In this document: piece by piece, positions 55,094 through 63,562 of the stretch | Position numbering within the stretch: position 1 is the stretch's first letter | How the letters are laid out: each line of letters opens with the position of its first letter | Assembly (NCBI RefSeq): GCF_016656965.1 | Contig: NZ_CP067977.1 | Location: 1,698,501 to 1,762,500 of the forward strand | Direction: 5' to 3' | Source: Brevundimonas vitisensis | GTDB lineage: Bacteria > Pseudomonadota > Alphaproteobacteria > Caulobacterales > Caulobacteraceae | Length of the DNA stretch: 64,000 bases | Notes under the pieces: generated by a model | Databases searched by the model: none | What the model was told of the DNA's origin: nothing | The model's input: the letters and a program-made list of their open reading frames with translations, nothing else | Program-made: the position numbers and the translations under genes

Positions 55094-55094
55094 A
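55079..55094. repeat. Perfect 16-bp palindrome at the bioY/trmB junction
   Basis: TTCAGGCGCGCCTGAA. It encodes Phe-Arg-Arg-Ala-stop in frame on both strands, so both convergent proteins end in the same four residues. Confidence 0.9.
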
Positions 55095-55778
55095 CTCCAG
55101 AAAGATCGGGGCCGTATCGCCCAGCTTCTTTTCCTCATAGCGGGTGACGAAGTGATCGGCGGGCGCGGCGTGCCAGTCTTCGACATTGCCGATCCGGACC
55201 AGGCCCGGCGTCCGCTCCAGCCGCTCCAGCGCCCAGTCGGCATAGTCGGCCCAGTCGGTCACGAACCGCAGGGTTCCACCGGGCTTCAGCAGGCGGGCGA
55301 TCTCGATCGCGACGGCATCGCTGAGCAAGCGGCGCTTGTTGTGCCGCGCCTTGTGCCAGGGGTCGGGGAACAGGATCATCACCCGGTCCAGCGAGGCGTC
55401 GGGCAGGGCTGCGATCACATCGCGCGCGTCATCGGCATGAAGGCGCACATTGCTCAGCCCGCCCTCTTCGACATGGCGCAAGGCCGAGGCGACGCCGTTC
55501 AGGAAGGGCTCGCAGCCGATCATCACGGTCGTGGGGTGGCGCGCGGCCTGGGCGGCCAGATGCTCACCCCCACCAAATCCGATCTCCAGCCAGACACCGC
55601 TGGCCTCCGGCATCAGGGACGAGGGGTCGATCGGCCCCGCCTTCGGATCCGGCAAGGCGATGCCGGGCAGCAGCGTATCGAACAGGGCAGCCTGGCGCGG
55701 CTTGATCGCGCGGGACTTGATGCGGCCAAAAGAACGCAGCGGGCGGGCGGCGATGTCGTCGTCGGGATCGGAAACCAT
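55080..55778 (-). CDS. trmB: tRNA (guanine-N7-)-methyltransferase
   Basis: 232-residue SAM-dependent enzyme forming m7G46 in tRNA. Motifs seen: WLEIGFGGGEH (SAM-binding), the DARDVI segment, and FPDPWHKARHNKRRL with the catalytic Asp and the signature PDPW(H)K. The end overlaps bioY by 14 bp. It lies 27 bp after the hydrolase stop on the same strand. Confidence 0.95.
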   Translation of the reverse strand: MVSDPDDDIAARPLRSFGRIKSRAIKPRQAALFDTLLPGIALPDPKAGPIDPSSLMPEASGVWLEIGFGGGEHLAAQAARHPTTVMIGCEPFLNGVASALRHVEEGGLSNVRLHADDARDVIAALPDASLDRVMILFPDPWHKARHNKRRLLSDAVAIEIARLLKPGGTLRFVTDWADYADWALERLERTPGLVRIGNVEDWHAAPADHFVTRYEEKKLGDTAPIFLEFRRA

Positions 55779-55805
55779 GGCCGCCTTTAGCCTGACGGAG
55801 CGGAC

Positions 55806-56681
55806 CTAGGGAACCTCGCGCAGGAATTCGAAGATCGCGGCCCGGGCCTCAGCCTCATCCAGCATGGGGGCGTGCCCGACGCCCGTGACCTCGGCATAGG
55901 CCATCTTGGGGGCCGCCTTGCGCATCCGGGCGGCGATGTCGGCACCCAGCAGGTCGGAGGTTGCCCCGCGCACCAGAAGCAGCGGCCGACCCTTGGCCAG
56001 CCGCCGGAACGACGGCCACAGATTGGGCACCAGGGCCTTGGACCCCGCTGCCCGGATCGGCACCGATATGTCGGGATCATAGTCCAGGATCGGAGCGCCT
56101 TCCGGGCCGTCGCGGAAGACCCGCCTGGCGAAGGCTTCCCAGTCCTCATCGCCATAGTGGGGGAAGGCGACGCCGTTGGTCTGCCGGACATAGGCAGTTG
56201 CCTCGGCCCAGGTCGGCGTGTCCACCGGCTGGCCGGTATAGGCCGCGATCCGGGCCAGACCCTCTGGAGAGACCTCCGGCCCGATGTCATTGAGGATGGC
56301 GGCGGCGATCACTCGCGACTTCAGGCCCGCCAGCGCCATGGTGATCAGCCCTCCCATGGAGGTGCCCAGAAACACGGCGCGCTCGATGCCCGCCTGTTCC
56401 AGCAAGGCCAGGATGTCGCGCGCATAGACGTCCGGACGATAGGTCATGGGGTCGGGCGCACGGTCAGACCGCCCCCGTCCCCGGACATCGACCGCCAGCA
56501 CCCGCCGCCCGCTTTGGGCCAGCAGGCTCGCGATGGTGCCAAAGTCGGCGCTGTTTCGGGTCAGCCCGTGGATTGCAATGACCGGCAGGCGCGCAGGCCC
56601 ATCGGCACCGCCATAGTCGCGAGCATAGAGAGACAGACCGTCAGACGAGGTGAAGCGGCGATCAGCGAAAGTCTGGGTCAT
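55806..56681 (-). CDS. Alpha/beta hydrolase
   Basis: 291-residue serine hydrolase. The oxyanion-hole motif is IHGLTRN, the nucleophile Ser is in GTSMGG, an Asp follows in the late strand region, and the catalytic His is in GVGHAPMLDE. Substrate unknown; relatives include esterases and epoxide or lactone hydrolases. A perfect palindrome lies 24 bp upstream and may regulate it. Confidence 0.87.
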   Translation of the reverse strand: MTQTFADRRFTSSDGLSLYARDYGGADGPARLPVIAIHGLTRNSADFGTIASLLAQSGRRVLAVDVRGRGRSDRAPDPMTYRPDVYARDILALLEQAGIERAVFLGTSMGGLITMALAGLKSRVIAAAILNDIGPEVSPEGLARIAAYTGQPVDTPTWAEATAYVRQTNGVAFPHYGDEDWEAFARRVFRDGPEGAPILDYDPDISVPIRAAGSKALVPNLWPSFRRLAKGRPLLLVRGATSDLLGADIAARMRKAAPKMAYAEVTGVGHAPMLDEAEARAAIFEFLREVP

Positions 56682-56704
56682 GGGATGGCCTGGCGATTGA
56701 GATA

Positions 56705-56720
56705 TTCATTCTAGAATGAA
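56705..56720. promoter_or_regulatory. Perfect AT-rich 16-bp palindrome, probable operator
   Basis: TTCATTCTAGAATGAA, 24 bp upstream of the hydrolase start. The TTCATTC half-sites and symmetry resemble operators of TetR-type repressors. No regulator gene is adjacent. Confidence 0.6.
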
Positions 56721-56739
56721 CAATCGCCGACGGCGAGCC

Positions 56740-57114
56740 TCAGCGCTGGACCCACTGCCCCTGGGCGTTGCGATACCATTGGCCCGAGCTGATACGCGGG
56801 AACAGCTGACCTTCGAACATACGGGCGGCGGCGACCTCGGGGGCCACGCCTGCAGCGGCGGCGCTGCGGGCATAAGCCTGACGGCGGCCATCATTGGTGG
56901 CCTCGACCGCAGCACGCACCTGGGGGCTGGCCGTCGTGCGGATGCCCAGATAGCCGTCGGCTTGTTCACCGACGATTCCCTGGGCCTTGGCGGCATCGAC
57001 CGTGGCCTTCTGGGTCTCGTCTTGGGCGAAGGCGGCACCGGCCGCGACGCCCAGGGCAACGACGGCGGCACCGACGACGAAGAATTTGCGGAACGTCATG
57101 ACGGTCTTTCGCAT
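56740..57114 (-). CDS. ydbL: YdbL family (DUF1318) periplasmic protein
   Basis: 124-residue exported protein: signal peptide (KFFVVGAAVVALGVAAGAAFA) cleaved near residue 30, then the DUF1318 domain with KAQGIVGEQADGYLGIR and a C-terminal WYRNAQGQWVQR. In E. coli YdbL works with YdbH and YnbE in envelope lipid transport. The start at 57114 overlaps the ynbE stop (TGATG); ATG 57099 is also possible. Confidence 0.85.
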   Translation of the reverse strand: MRKTVMTFRKFFVVGAAVVALGVAAGAAFAQDETQKATVDAAKAQGIVGEQADGYLGIRTTASPQVRAAVEATNDGRRQAYARSAAAAGVAPEVAAARMFEGQLFPRISSGQWYRNAQGQWVQR

Positions 57115-57299
57115 CAGAACAGGTTGGGATTCTCGACAAGGAGGTCCTGAAGCTCCCGGTCGAGGCGAACACGGACATCGGCGTCCAGCTTGGCGTAGAT
57201 CTGGATCGGCGCGACCTCCAGCCGGACCGTCGGGGTGCAGGCGGCGGCGGTCAGGGCGATGACGCCGCAGACGCCGATAAGGTCTCGCTTGCTGAACAT
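57114..57299 (-). CDS. ynbE: YnbE family lipoprotein
   Basis: 61-residue outer-membrane lipoprotein with lipobox ALTAAAC (Cys21). The mature part VRLEVAPIQIYAKLDADVRVRLDRELQDLL matches the short YnbE family, which caps the YdbH bridge at the outer membrane. Its length and position between ydbH and ydbL fit the known cassette. Confidence 0.87.
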   Translation of the reverse strand: MFSKRDLIGVCGVIALTAAACTPTVRLEVAPIQIYAKLDADVRVRLDRELQDLLVENPNLF

Positions 57300-57372
57300 G
57301 ACGGGCGGTCTCCGGTGGATCGTCGCGGCGATCTAACGCCGATGAGGGTGAATGGGTTCTGAACGGATCGCC

Positions 57373-60300
57373 TCAGTCCGGCGACACCGTCGTGGCTTCG
57401 CCGTTTCTGGCACGATTGAGCGCGATCATGTCGCTGATGACCTGATCCAGGTTCAAGGTGGTATCCAGCGTGAGGTCGATCCCGGTGCCCGAGGGCAACG
57501 GCAGGTTGCGGTTCAGAAAATCGCGGCGGATCAGTTCCAGCCAGGTCAGGCGCAACTCCTGCCTGACCGGAGGATCATGGCGACCCTGGATGTGGAACCT
57601 GACCCCCAGCCGCCCGCCATCCAGACTGTCGACATCGGCCGTCAGGGTTTCGAAGGACAGGTTTTCCATGGCCTGATAGGCCAGATCCTCGACCACGCCC
57701 GGCGGGACCGCCTCGCCTCCGCCACCAGCCTCGAGGCCAGTGAGAACCTCGCGCCCGATCTCCAACCGGCCGGGCTGCACGGCATAGAGTCGGCCGCCCG
57801 ACACGCGCGGCCCCACGGCAGGATCGACGGAGAAGGGAATGCGTCCCGACACCATCGCATCCAGCTTGACCTTGTCGCCGAAGCCCGAGCCCGCGATCAG
57901 CTCGCCCAGCTGCACCCGGTCCAGGGTCACGACGCCGTTCCAGGGCTGGGCCGGGTCCAGGGGAACCGCAAAGGGTTCGACCCGCACAGTGCCTCCCGCG
58001 ACATTCAGCTCGCCGCCCGCCACATTGATCGCCGCCTTGTCCAGGCTGAATGTCAGATCCAGGTCGGTCAGGGGCGCAATGGCGTCCAGTCGCGCGATCC
58101 TGACCGTCTGGTCCGGTGCGGTGATGAGCGGCGTCAGGCTGTCGAACACGATCCTGCCGGACAGCCCGCTCACGCCGCCGGCTGGACTGGTGAAGTTCAG
58201 ATCGGGCACGGTCAGGACCGCGCCGCTGGTTCCCTCGGTGCCGGCCCAGTCGATACGTCCGTCGAACCGGGCCGTGCCGGTGACGGGGGACTGGACGATG
58301 TCGGCGACCAGGGGGGTGAGGGTTTCAGGCTGCAGACCCCCTTCGACGAAGCGCAGGTCGCGCGAGGCAATGACGATCCCGCCCACCCCGGTCGCCCCAT
58401 CGTGTGTCAGGGTTAGGCGGCCCAGCGCATGAGGCCCGATCGCCAGATCGAAGGCCCCGCTCCAGCGTTCTCCGTCCAGACGTGCTCCGCCCGTGGCGGT
58501 CGCGGTGTTGAAGCGCCGCGGCCGGGTCGCATCCTCGACCTGTGCCGTGGCCACACGCGCATCCATCGTCAGGCCTTCGGGGCCGCCATCGACGGCCAGG
58601 GTGCCCTGAGCCTCAGAGAACCGCAGGGCCAGGAAGGGCGCGTCGGCCGAGACGCCCCGCAGCGCGCCGCGCGCCTGCCAGCGCCCATCCGCGACCGTGA
58701 CCATGGGGCCCGAGGGCGGACAGAAGGAGCCCGCGACATTGGTGATGTCATTCTCGTCCAGCTCGAGCCGCTCGACTGTCAGGGGTATGCAGTCGCGCGC
58801 CGTATAGGTCAGCCGCCCACCGTCGCTGGCCAGGTCTCCGCGCGTGCTGAGGGCGATGCCCCTCGCCAGACCGAAGTCGAGGGCCGCACGACCGTCCAGG
58901 GTCGCGCTGAACCCGCCCGGGGTGAGGCGCCAGGCCGGGATGGCAAATGTCGCTTCGGGCAGGCCAGCGCCCCGCGTCGCCGTCACATTCACGGCACCGC
59001 CCACCGCCTGTCCCGGCTCAGCCTCGAAAAGGGGGGCTCCGGCGGCCGTCAGGGTCAGGACACCGCCGTTGCGCGGCGTGATCCGCGCCGGGGCCTGCAG
59101 GGTGAAGCGCGTGCCCTGGCTGCCGGTCATCAGGCGGAAGGCGGGCAGAGCCACCGCGAAATCGCCCAGCGCCGCCTTCATGGCAGACAGTTCCGGAATG
59201 TCGTCACCCGCAGCAGGGCCGAACAGGGGCCAGGCCCCGCCCTGCGCCCGGGCGGATCCGCTGAGGTTGATGTTCAGAGCGCCGTCCTGAATGCCGTCCA
59301 GTGCCAGATCAGCCGAAAGTCCTCTCAGGGTCAGATCGTCCACGGCCATGCGATCGGCCGCGACGCGCACGGGCCCGGCCACTTCAAAGGCAGATCCGCG
59401 CCCTCCCACGGTCAGCCCAGATGAGGCCACGGTCAGCCCGCGCCCCTGCACGCCGCCGATCCGGCCCGAGGCCGCACCGGCCCGGAGGCCGCCCTGACCT
59501 CGCCAGCTCAGTCCCTCGGCCGTCCTGGCCACGCTCAGATCCGCGCCCGCCACGGCGGCGTCGACATTCGTGACCTCCAGGTCCGGTCCGGTGATCCGGG
59601 CGGCCGATACGCTTGCATTGATCGCCCCCTCCAGACCAAAGGTTTCGATCCAGCCCGACACGCGACCGTCGAAGGCCGCCTGAAGCCGGGCCTCGGCCGC
59701 CGCGGTCCCCCCGGCCGTCAGTTCGGCTCCGGTCAGGACGACCGAGAGCCGTGCCGAGCCGTCGGCCCGCTGTGCCTTGAGGTCCGGATAGGGCACGTCT
59801 CCCGTCAGCAGGAGCCGCGCCTGGGTCCCGCCCGATGTCCCGGCTGCGAACTGCGCGGCAGTCAGGTCCATGCGCACGCCGACGCGATCGCGGGTGGTGG
59901 CCAAATCCAGCGTGCCCCCCAGGGACCTTGCCTCGACCGTCCCGCTTTTCAGCGAGGCGCTGGGCATTCGGGCGTTGAGGCGGGTCAGACGACCATCCGC
60001 CATCCGCGCATCCGCCAGGATCTGAACCGGTCCGTATTCTGTGGTCAGACGAAGTCGGCCGGACTCCACCACCACGACAGGCGCGCCGCGGTCAGGCCCG
60101 GCGGGGCGCCGGGTGAAGTCCTCGATCAGGGGATCAAGAGACCCCAGAGACAGGCGGCCCTCCGTCCAGGTCGCCCTCAAGACAGGCCTGACCAGCCGAA
60201 TGCGGCGGGGTGTCAGCCCCGCCCCGCCCGGTGCCCAGGGCAAGGCCACGGCGTAATCGACCTCGGCCCGCTCGACCACAAAGTCGGGGTCTTGGGGGTC

Positions 60301-60555
60301 GCCGATGCGGATGCGCCCGACAAAACCATCGATCTCGATACGCTCGACCTCGACCTGGGCCTCGATCCCCTGCCGCTCCAGCCAACCGACAAGGGCGGCG
60401 CGCGCGGCGGCGCGGCGGTTCAGATAGAGCGCAACCACAAGGAGGGCGATCGTGACCGCCATGACAACGAGGACACGGGCCAGGCGTCGACCACGCCCGG
60501 AACGACCGGCAGGAGACGGTTTCGGGTCAGACACGGAGAACGGCCCCGGCTTCAA
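57373..60555 (-). CDS. ydbH: YdbH family AsmA-like intermembrane lipid transport protein
   Basis: 1060-residue bridge protein: one N-terminal transmembrane helix (residues ~25-45) and a long repetitive beta-rich body that forms a groove for lipids across the periplasm. Together with TamB and YhdP, YdbH moves phospholipids to the outer membrane in E. coli. The ynbE and ydbL genes follow directly (73 and 0 bp), confirming the cassette. Inverted repeats lie just upstream of the start. Confidence 0.88.
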   Translation of the reverse strand: MKPGPFSVSDPKPSPAGRSGRGRRLARVLVVMAVTIALLVVALYLNRRAAARAALVGWLERQGIEAQVEVERIEIDGFVGRIRIGDPQDPDFVVERAEVDYAVALPWAPGGAGLTPRRIRLVRPVLRATWTEGRLSLGSLDPLIEDFTRRPAGPDRGAPVVVVESGRLRLTTEYGPVQILADARMADGRLTRLNARMPSASLKSGTVEARSLGGTLDLATTRDRVGVRMDLTAAQFAAGTSGGTQARLLLTGDVPYPDLKAQRADGSARLSVVLTGAELTAGGTAAAEARLQAAFDGRVSGWIETFGLEGAINASVSAARITGPDLEVTNVDAAVAGADLSVARTAEGLSWRGQGGLRAGAASGRIGGVQGRGLTVASSGLTVGGRGSAFEVAGPVRVAADRMAVDDLTLRGLSADLALDGIQDGALNINLSGSARAQGGAWPLFGPAAGDDIPELSAMKAALGDFAVALPAFRLMTGSQGTRFTLQAPARITPRNGGVLTLTAAGAPLFEAEPGQAVGGAVNVTATRGAGLPEATFAIPAWRLTPGGFSATLDGRAALDFGLARGIALSTRGDLASDGGRLTYTARDCIPLTVERLELDENDITNVAGSFCPPSGPMVTVADGRWQARGALRGVSADAPFLALRFSEAQGTLAVDGGPEGLTMDARVATAQVEDATRPRRFNTATATGGARLDGERWSGAFDLAIGPHALGRLTLTHDGATGVGGIVIASRDLRFVEGGLQPETLTPLVADIVQSPVTGTARFDGRIDWAGTEGTSGAVLTVPDLNFTSPAGGVSGLSGRIVFDSLTPLITAPDQTVRIARLDAIAPLTDLDLTFSLDKAAINVAGGELNVAGGTVRVEPFAVPLDPAQPWNGVVTLDRVQLGELIAGSGFGDKVKLDAMVSGRIPFSVDPAVGPRVSGGRLYAVQPGRLEIGREVLTGLEAGGGGEAVPPGVVEDLAYQAMENLSFETLTADVDSLDGGRLGVRFHIQGRHDPPVRQELRLTWLELIRRDFLNRNLPLPSGTGIDLTLDTTLNLDQVISDMIALNRARNGEATTVSPD

Positions 60556-60956
60556 GCGACGCCTGTCCCGGTCCGGGACACGACGTCCCGGATCGCAACA
60601 CGCCAGAACAGTTCAGGTTTACTGTCGTTGCCGACATGACACAGCTGAGTGGCAAGGAGGACACTTTCAATCCGACGCGAGTCGGCCCGCGTTTACACAA
60701 CATCACAGACTCGTCACCGCTCCGACAACACCTGAACTAGACTGTCGAAACCAGTAGTTCTGGGCCAATTCATGGTGGTTTTACCGCTCGTGACGGCTCC
60801 GGTTAATGGTTTGTAACCTCCTGGCTTCCCATAAAGGTCTCGACGCGCTATACGGCTCGTCTCACGTCGGGAACCTTTTCGCTAGAAGGGTTTTGGGGCG
60901 CGATCCTTGCTTTAGTGGGTTTGGCGCCGCTCGGCGTCGTTGATTGCCGGGGACCG
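60556..60956. other. Divergent intergenic region ydbH / M23 peptidase
   Basis: About 400 bp without a gene. It holds the GC palindromes at 60565-60592, and a ggttaatggtttgtaacc stretch at about 60812 that only partly resembles a CtrA site. Nothing else convincing. Confidence 0.55.
60565..60592. repeat. Overlapping palindromes upstream of ydbH
   Basis: gtcccgg-t-ccgggac (60565-60579) is a perfect palindrome, and its right half can instead pair with tcccgga at 60586-60592. It begins 10 bp upstream of the ydbH start codon and could be an operator or a switchable hairpin in the leader. Confidence 0.5.
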
Positions 60957-62297
60957 ATGGCTCAGTTCGATCCGCGACGCCAGCCGATGCGACTGGCACC
61001 GCACGTTTTCACCGCCGCCGCCGCTGTCTGTGTCGCCCTGCTGGCAGGTCGCGTCTATCAGCCCGCCCGGGCCGATGAAGCGCCGGTTCTGACCGCCGAA
61101 CAGATGGCCGCGCTGGAAGTCAGCGCCTTCGCCTCCGCCGGAACGCCCGCCGGGCTGACAGCCCCGGAAGCCATTCCCGTCCAGATTCGCCGTGGCGAGA
61201 CCTTCGAACAGGCCGTTCGCCGCACCGGCATCGGTGCCGATGAGGCCCGCGCCGTCGCCGCCACGATCGCCGGCGTCTTCGACCTGTCGGAGCTGCGTGC
61301 CGGACTGAAGTTCGAAACCGCCATTTCACAACCGCGCGGCGGCCGTGGCGATGCCCGCCTGATCGGCCTGACCATGCGGACCGGCCCGGCCACCCAGCTG
61401 ACCGTGTCGCGCACCTTCGACGGGGCCCTGCGTCTGCGTTCGCTCGAAGAGCGGGTCACCCATGAAACCGTCGTGCTGAAGGCCGACGTCAGCGGCTCCC
61501 TCTATGCCACCGCCCAGCGCATGGGATCGACGCCCAAGGTCACGCGCCGCGCCGTCCAGCTGTTCTCGGGCAAGTTCGACCTGGATCGCGACATCCGCGC
61601 CTCCGACGACTTCGTCCTGGTGTTCGACCGGTCGGTGACCGAGAGCGGCCGCACGGTGGAATCGGGCGAACTCCTCTATGCCGAGCTGAAGGGCCAGGCC
61701 TTCTATCGCTTCAAGCCCGCCGGTGCCTCCGAAGCCCAGTATTTCGACGCCTCGGGCAAGAACATGCGGTCGTCCTTCATGCGGACCCCGCTGGACCGGG
61801 GCTTCCGCGTCAGTTCCTCCTATGGCTTCCGCCGCCATCCGATCTCGGGATACCAGCGGATGCACCAGGGCATCGATTTCGCGGCCGGAACCGGCACCCC
61901 CGTTCTGGCCCCGGCCGATGGCGTGGTGGTGGAGGCCCGTCGCTGGGGCGGCTATGGCAACTGGCTGCGTATCCGTCATTCCAACGGGCTTGAGACCGGC
62001 TATGGCCACCTTTCCCGCTATGGCTCCGGCATTCGCGCCGGACAGCGCGTGCGGCAGGGACAGGTCGTCGCCTATGTCGGCTCGACCGGGGCCTCGACCG
62101 GGCCGCACCTCCACTATGAAATCTGGCGCGGTGGTCAGCGGATCAATCCGTCCGGCGTCCGCACCGAAGAGGGCACCATCCTGGCCGGTGCTGATCTGGC
62201 CGCCTTCCGCGCCGAAAAGGCCCGGATCGACCGCGTGATCGCGGCGGGTGGCGAACGCCGCGCTGCGCCGTCCACCCTGCGTCCGGCCCAGGGCTGA
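60957..62297 (+). CDS. M23 family metallopeptidase (peptidoglycan hydrolase)
   Basis: 446-residue exported endopeptidase. A signal peptide (residues ~12-38) is followed by a 200-residue region without recognised repeats, then the LytM/M23 domain with zinc ligands in HQGIDF (~303-308) and GPHLHYE (His pair ~383-385). The domain is complete, so it is likely active rather than a regulator. A short Ala/Pro tail ends the protein. The ATG at 60957 has ggggac upstream. Single-gene unit. Confidence 0.9.
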   Translation: MAQFDPRRQPMRLAPHVFTAAAAVCVALLAGRVYQPARADEAPVLTAEQMAALEVSAFASAGTPAGLTAPEAIPVQIRRGETFEQAVRRTGIGADEARAVAATIAGVFDLSELRAGLKFETAISQPRGGRGDARLIGLTMRTGPATQLTVSRTFDGALRLRSLEERVTHETVVLKADVSGSLYATAQRMGSTPKVTRRAVQLFSGKFDLDRDIRASDDFVLVFDRSVTESGRTVESGELLYAELKGQAFYRFKPAGASEAQYFDASGKNMRSSFMRTPLDRGFRVSSSYGFRRHPISGYQRMHQGIDFAAGTGTPVLAPADGVVVEARRWGGYGNWLRIRHSNGLETGYGHLSRYGSGIRAGQRVRQGQVVAYVGSTGASTGPHLHYEIWRGGQRINPSGVRTEEGTILAGADLAAFRAEKARIDRVIAAGGERRAAPSTLRPAQG

Positions 62298-62383
62298 TCA
62301 CACGCCGAGACTGCGCCTGAAGGCGTCATTCGCGTCACGGTTGCATTAACGGTTTTCACATCGTGATGGGCGATAGTGTCTTC

Positions 62384-63493
62384 ATGACCCTGTCGCTCGC
62401 ACCCGCCGATCTTCGCCCCCTGACCGCGCTGCGCTTCATCGCGGCGGCCTGGGTCGTCCTCTATACTTTCTGGCCCAATCTGGACGTCGGCTTCCTGCCG
62501 AACCTGGCGGCCAAGGGCTATCTGGGCGTCGAACTGTTCTTCGTCCTGTCGGGCTTCATCCTCAGCCATGTCTATCTCCAGGCGGCTGGCGAGGGGGGCT
62601 TCAAATACGGCAGCTTCCTCTGGGCCCGGCTGGCGCGCGTCTATCCCCTGCATCTTATGACGCTGCTGGGCGTCATGGCCCTGGGCCTGGCTGCCACGGC
62701 GGCAGGAATGGCGATCGACGGCAGTGTGCTGAGCTGGGAATCCCTGCCCGCCAATCTTCTACTGCTTCATGCCTGGGGCCTGGCCCCCGAGGCTGGATGG
62801 AACCACCCGTCCTGGTCCATCTCGGCGGAATGGTTCGCCTATCTGTGCTTCCCCGCCTTTGCCTTCGTTACCTGGCGACTGCGCGAGCGGCCCTGGCTGG
62901 CTGTTCTGGGTGCGGCGGTGATGTTGCTGGGCCTCTATGCCGCCTTCCAGCTCATGGCCGGCTTTCCCCTGACCCAGGCCACCATTCGATGGGGGGCCCT
63001 GCGGATCGTGCCCTGCTTCGCCCTGGGCTGTACCCTCTATCTCGTCCACCGCAGCGGCGGCGTGCCGCGTCCTGCCTTGGCCGCTGCCGTGTTCGGTGCC
63101 CTGATCGTCGCCTCATCTTCGCTGATGCTGTGGGACGGCATCACGGTCCTGCTGGCCGGCGGACTGATCCTGTCTCTGGGCTCGGTGTCCAATGCGCGGG
63201 CGGGCATCCTCGCCTCTGCCCCGGCCGTCTATCTGGGTGAGATCAGCTATTCCATCTATATGATCTGCGCGCCCTGGCAGATCCTGGCGGTGAACCTGGC
63301 GGCCCGTGCGACCGGGGCGGAGGACAAGAAGCTTCAACTTTTCGTGTGGTTGCCCGTGATCGCGGCCATTCCGATCGCAGCCGCCGTCACCTATCACCTG
63401 GTGGAACGCCCGGCCCGCAAGGCTTTGCGCGACATGGCCGAGCGGCGCAATCAGCGCCGGACGGAACAAAAGTCGCAGGCACAACTCGCCTGA
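62384..63493 (+). CDS. Acyltransferase-3 family membrane protein lacking the signature histidines
   Basis: 369-residue OafA/WecH-like protein with about 10 helices. The usual R-x10-H motif of helix 1 reads R17-x10-T28 (RFIAAAWVVLYTF), and the second His expected in the SYSIYMICAPW region is Cys. The FFVLSGF motif and the R-rich loop (WARLARVYPLHL) are kept. Such proteins normally acylate or modify glycans; loss of both histidines suggests a diverged or non-catalytic subfamily. Start ambiguous: 62366 or 62384. Confidence 0.8.
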   Translation: MTLSLAPADLRPLTALRFIAAAWVVLYTFWPNLDVGFLPNLAAKGYLGVELFFVLSGFILSHVYLQAAGEGGFKYGSFLWARLARVYPLHLMTLLGVMALGLAATAAGMAIDGSVLSWESLPANLLLLHAWGLAPEAGWNHPSWSISAEWFAYLCFPAFAFVTWRLRERPWLAVLGAAVMLLGLYAAFQLMAGFPLTQATIRWGALRIVPCFALGCTLYLVHRSGGVPRPALAAAVFGALIVASSSLMLWDGITVLLAGGLILSLGSVSNARAGILASAPAVYLGEISYSIYMICAPWQILAVNLAARATGAEDKKLQLFVWLPVIAAIPIAAAVTYHLVERPARKALRDMAERRNQRRTEQKSQAQLA

Positions 63494-63562
63494 CAGGGGT
63501 GGGAAACCCCCGCGAACTTCGCCTATAACAGCTCATCCCCGAAGCAGCGCAGAGATTGCCTG

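Noticed and set aside
60812-60829. ggttaatggtttgtaacc as a CtrA site
   Set aside because: The second half is TAAC rather than TTAA at the right spacing; too weak to list.
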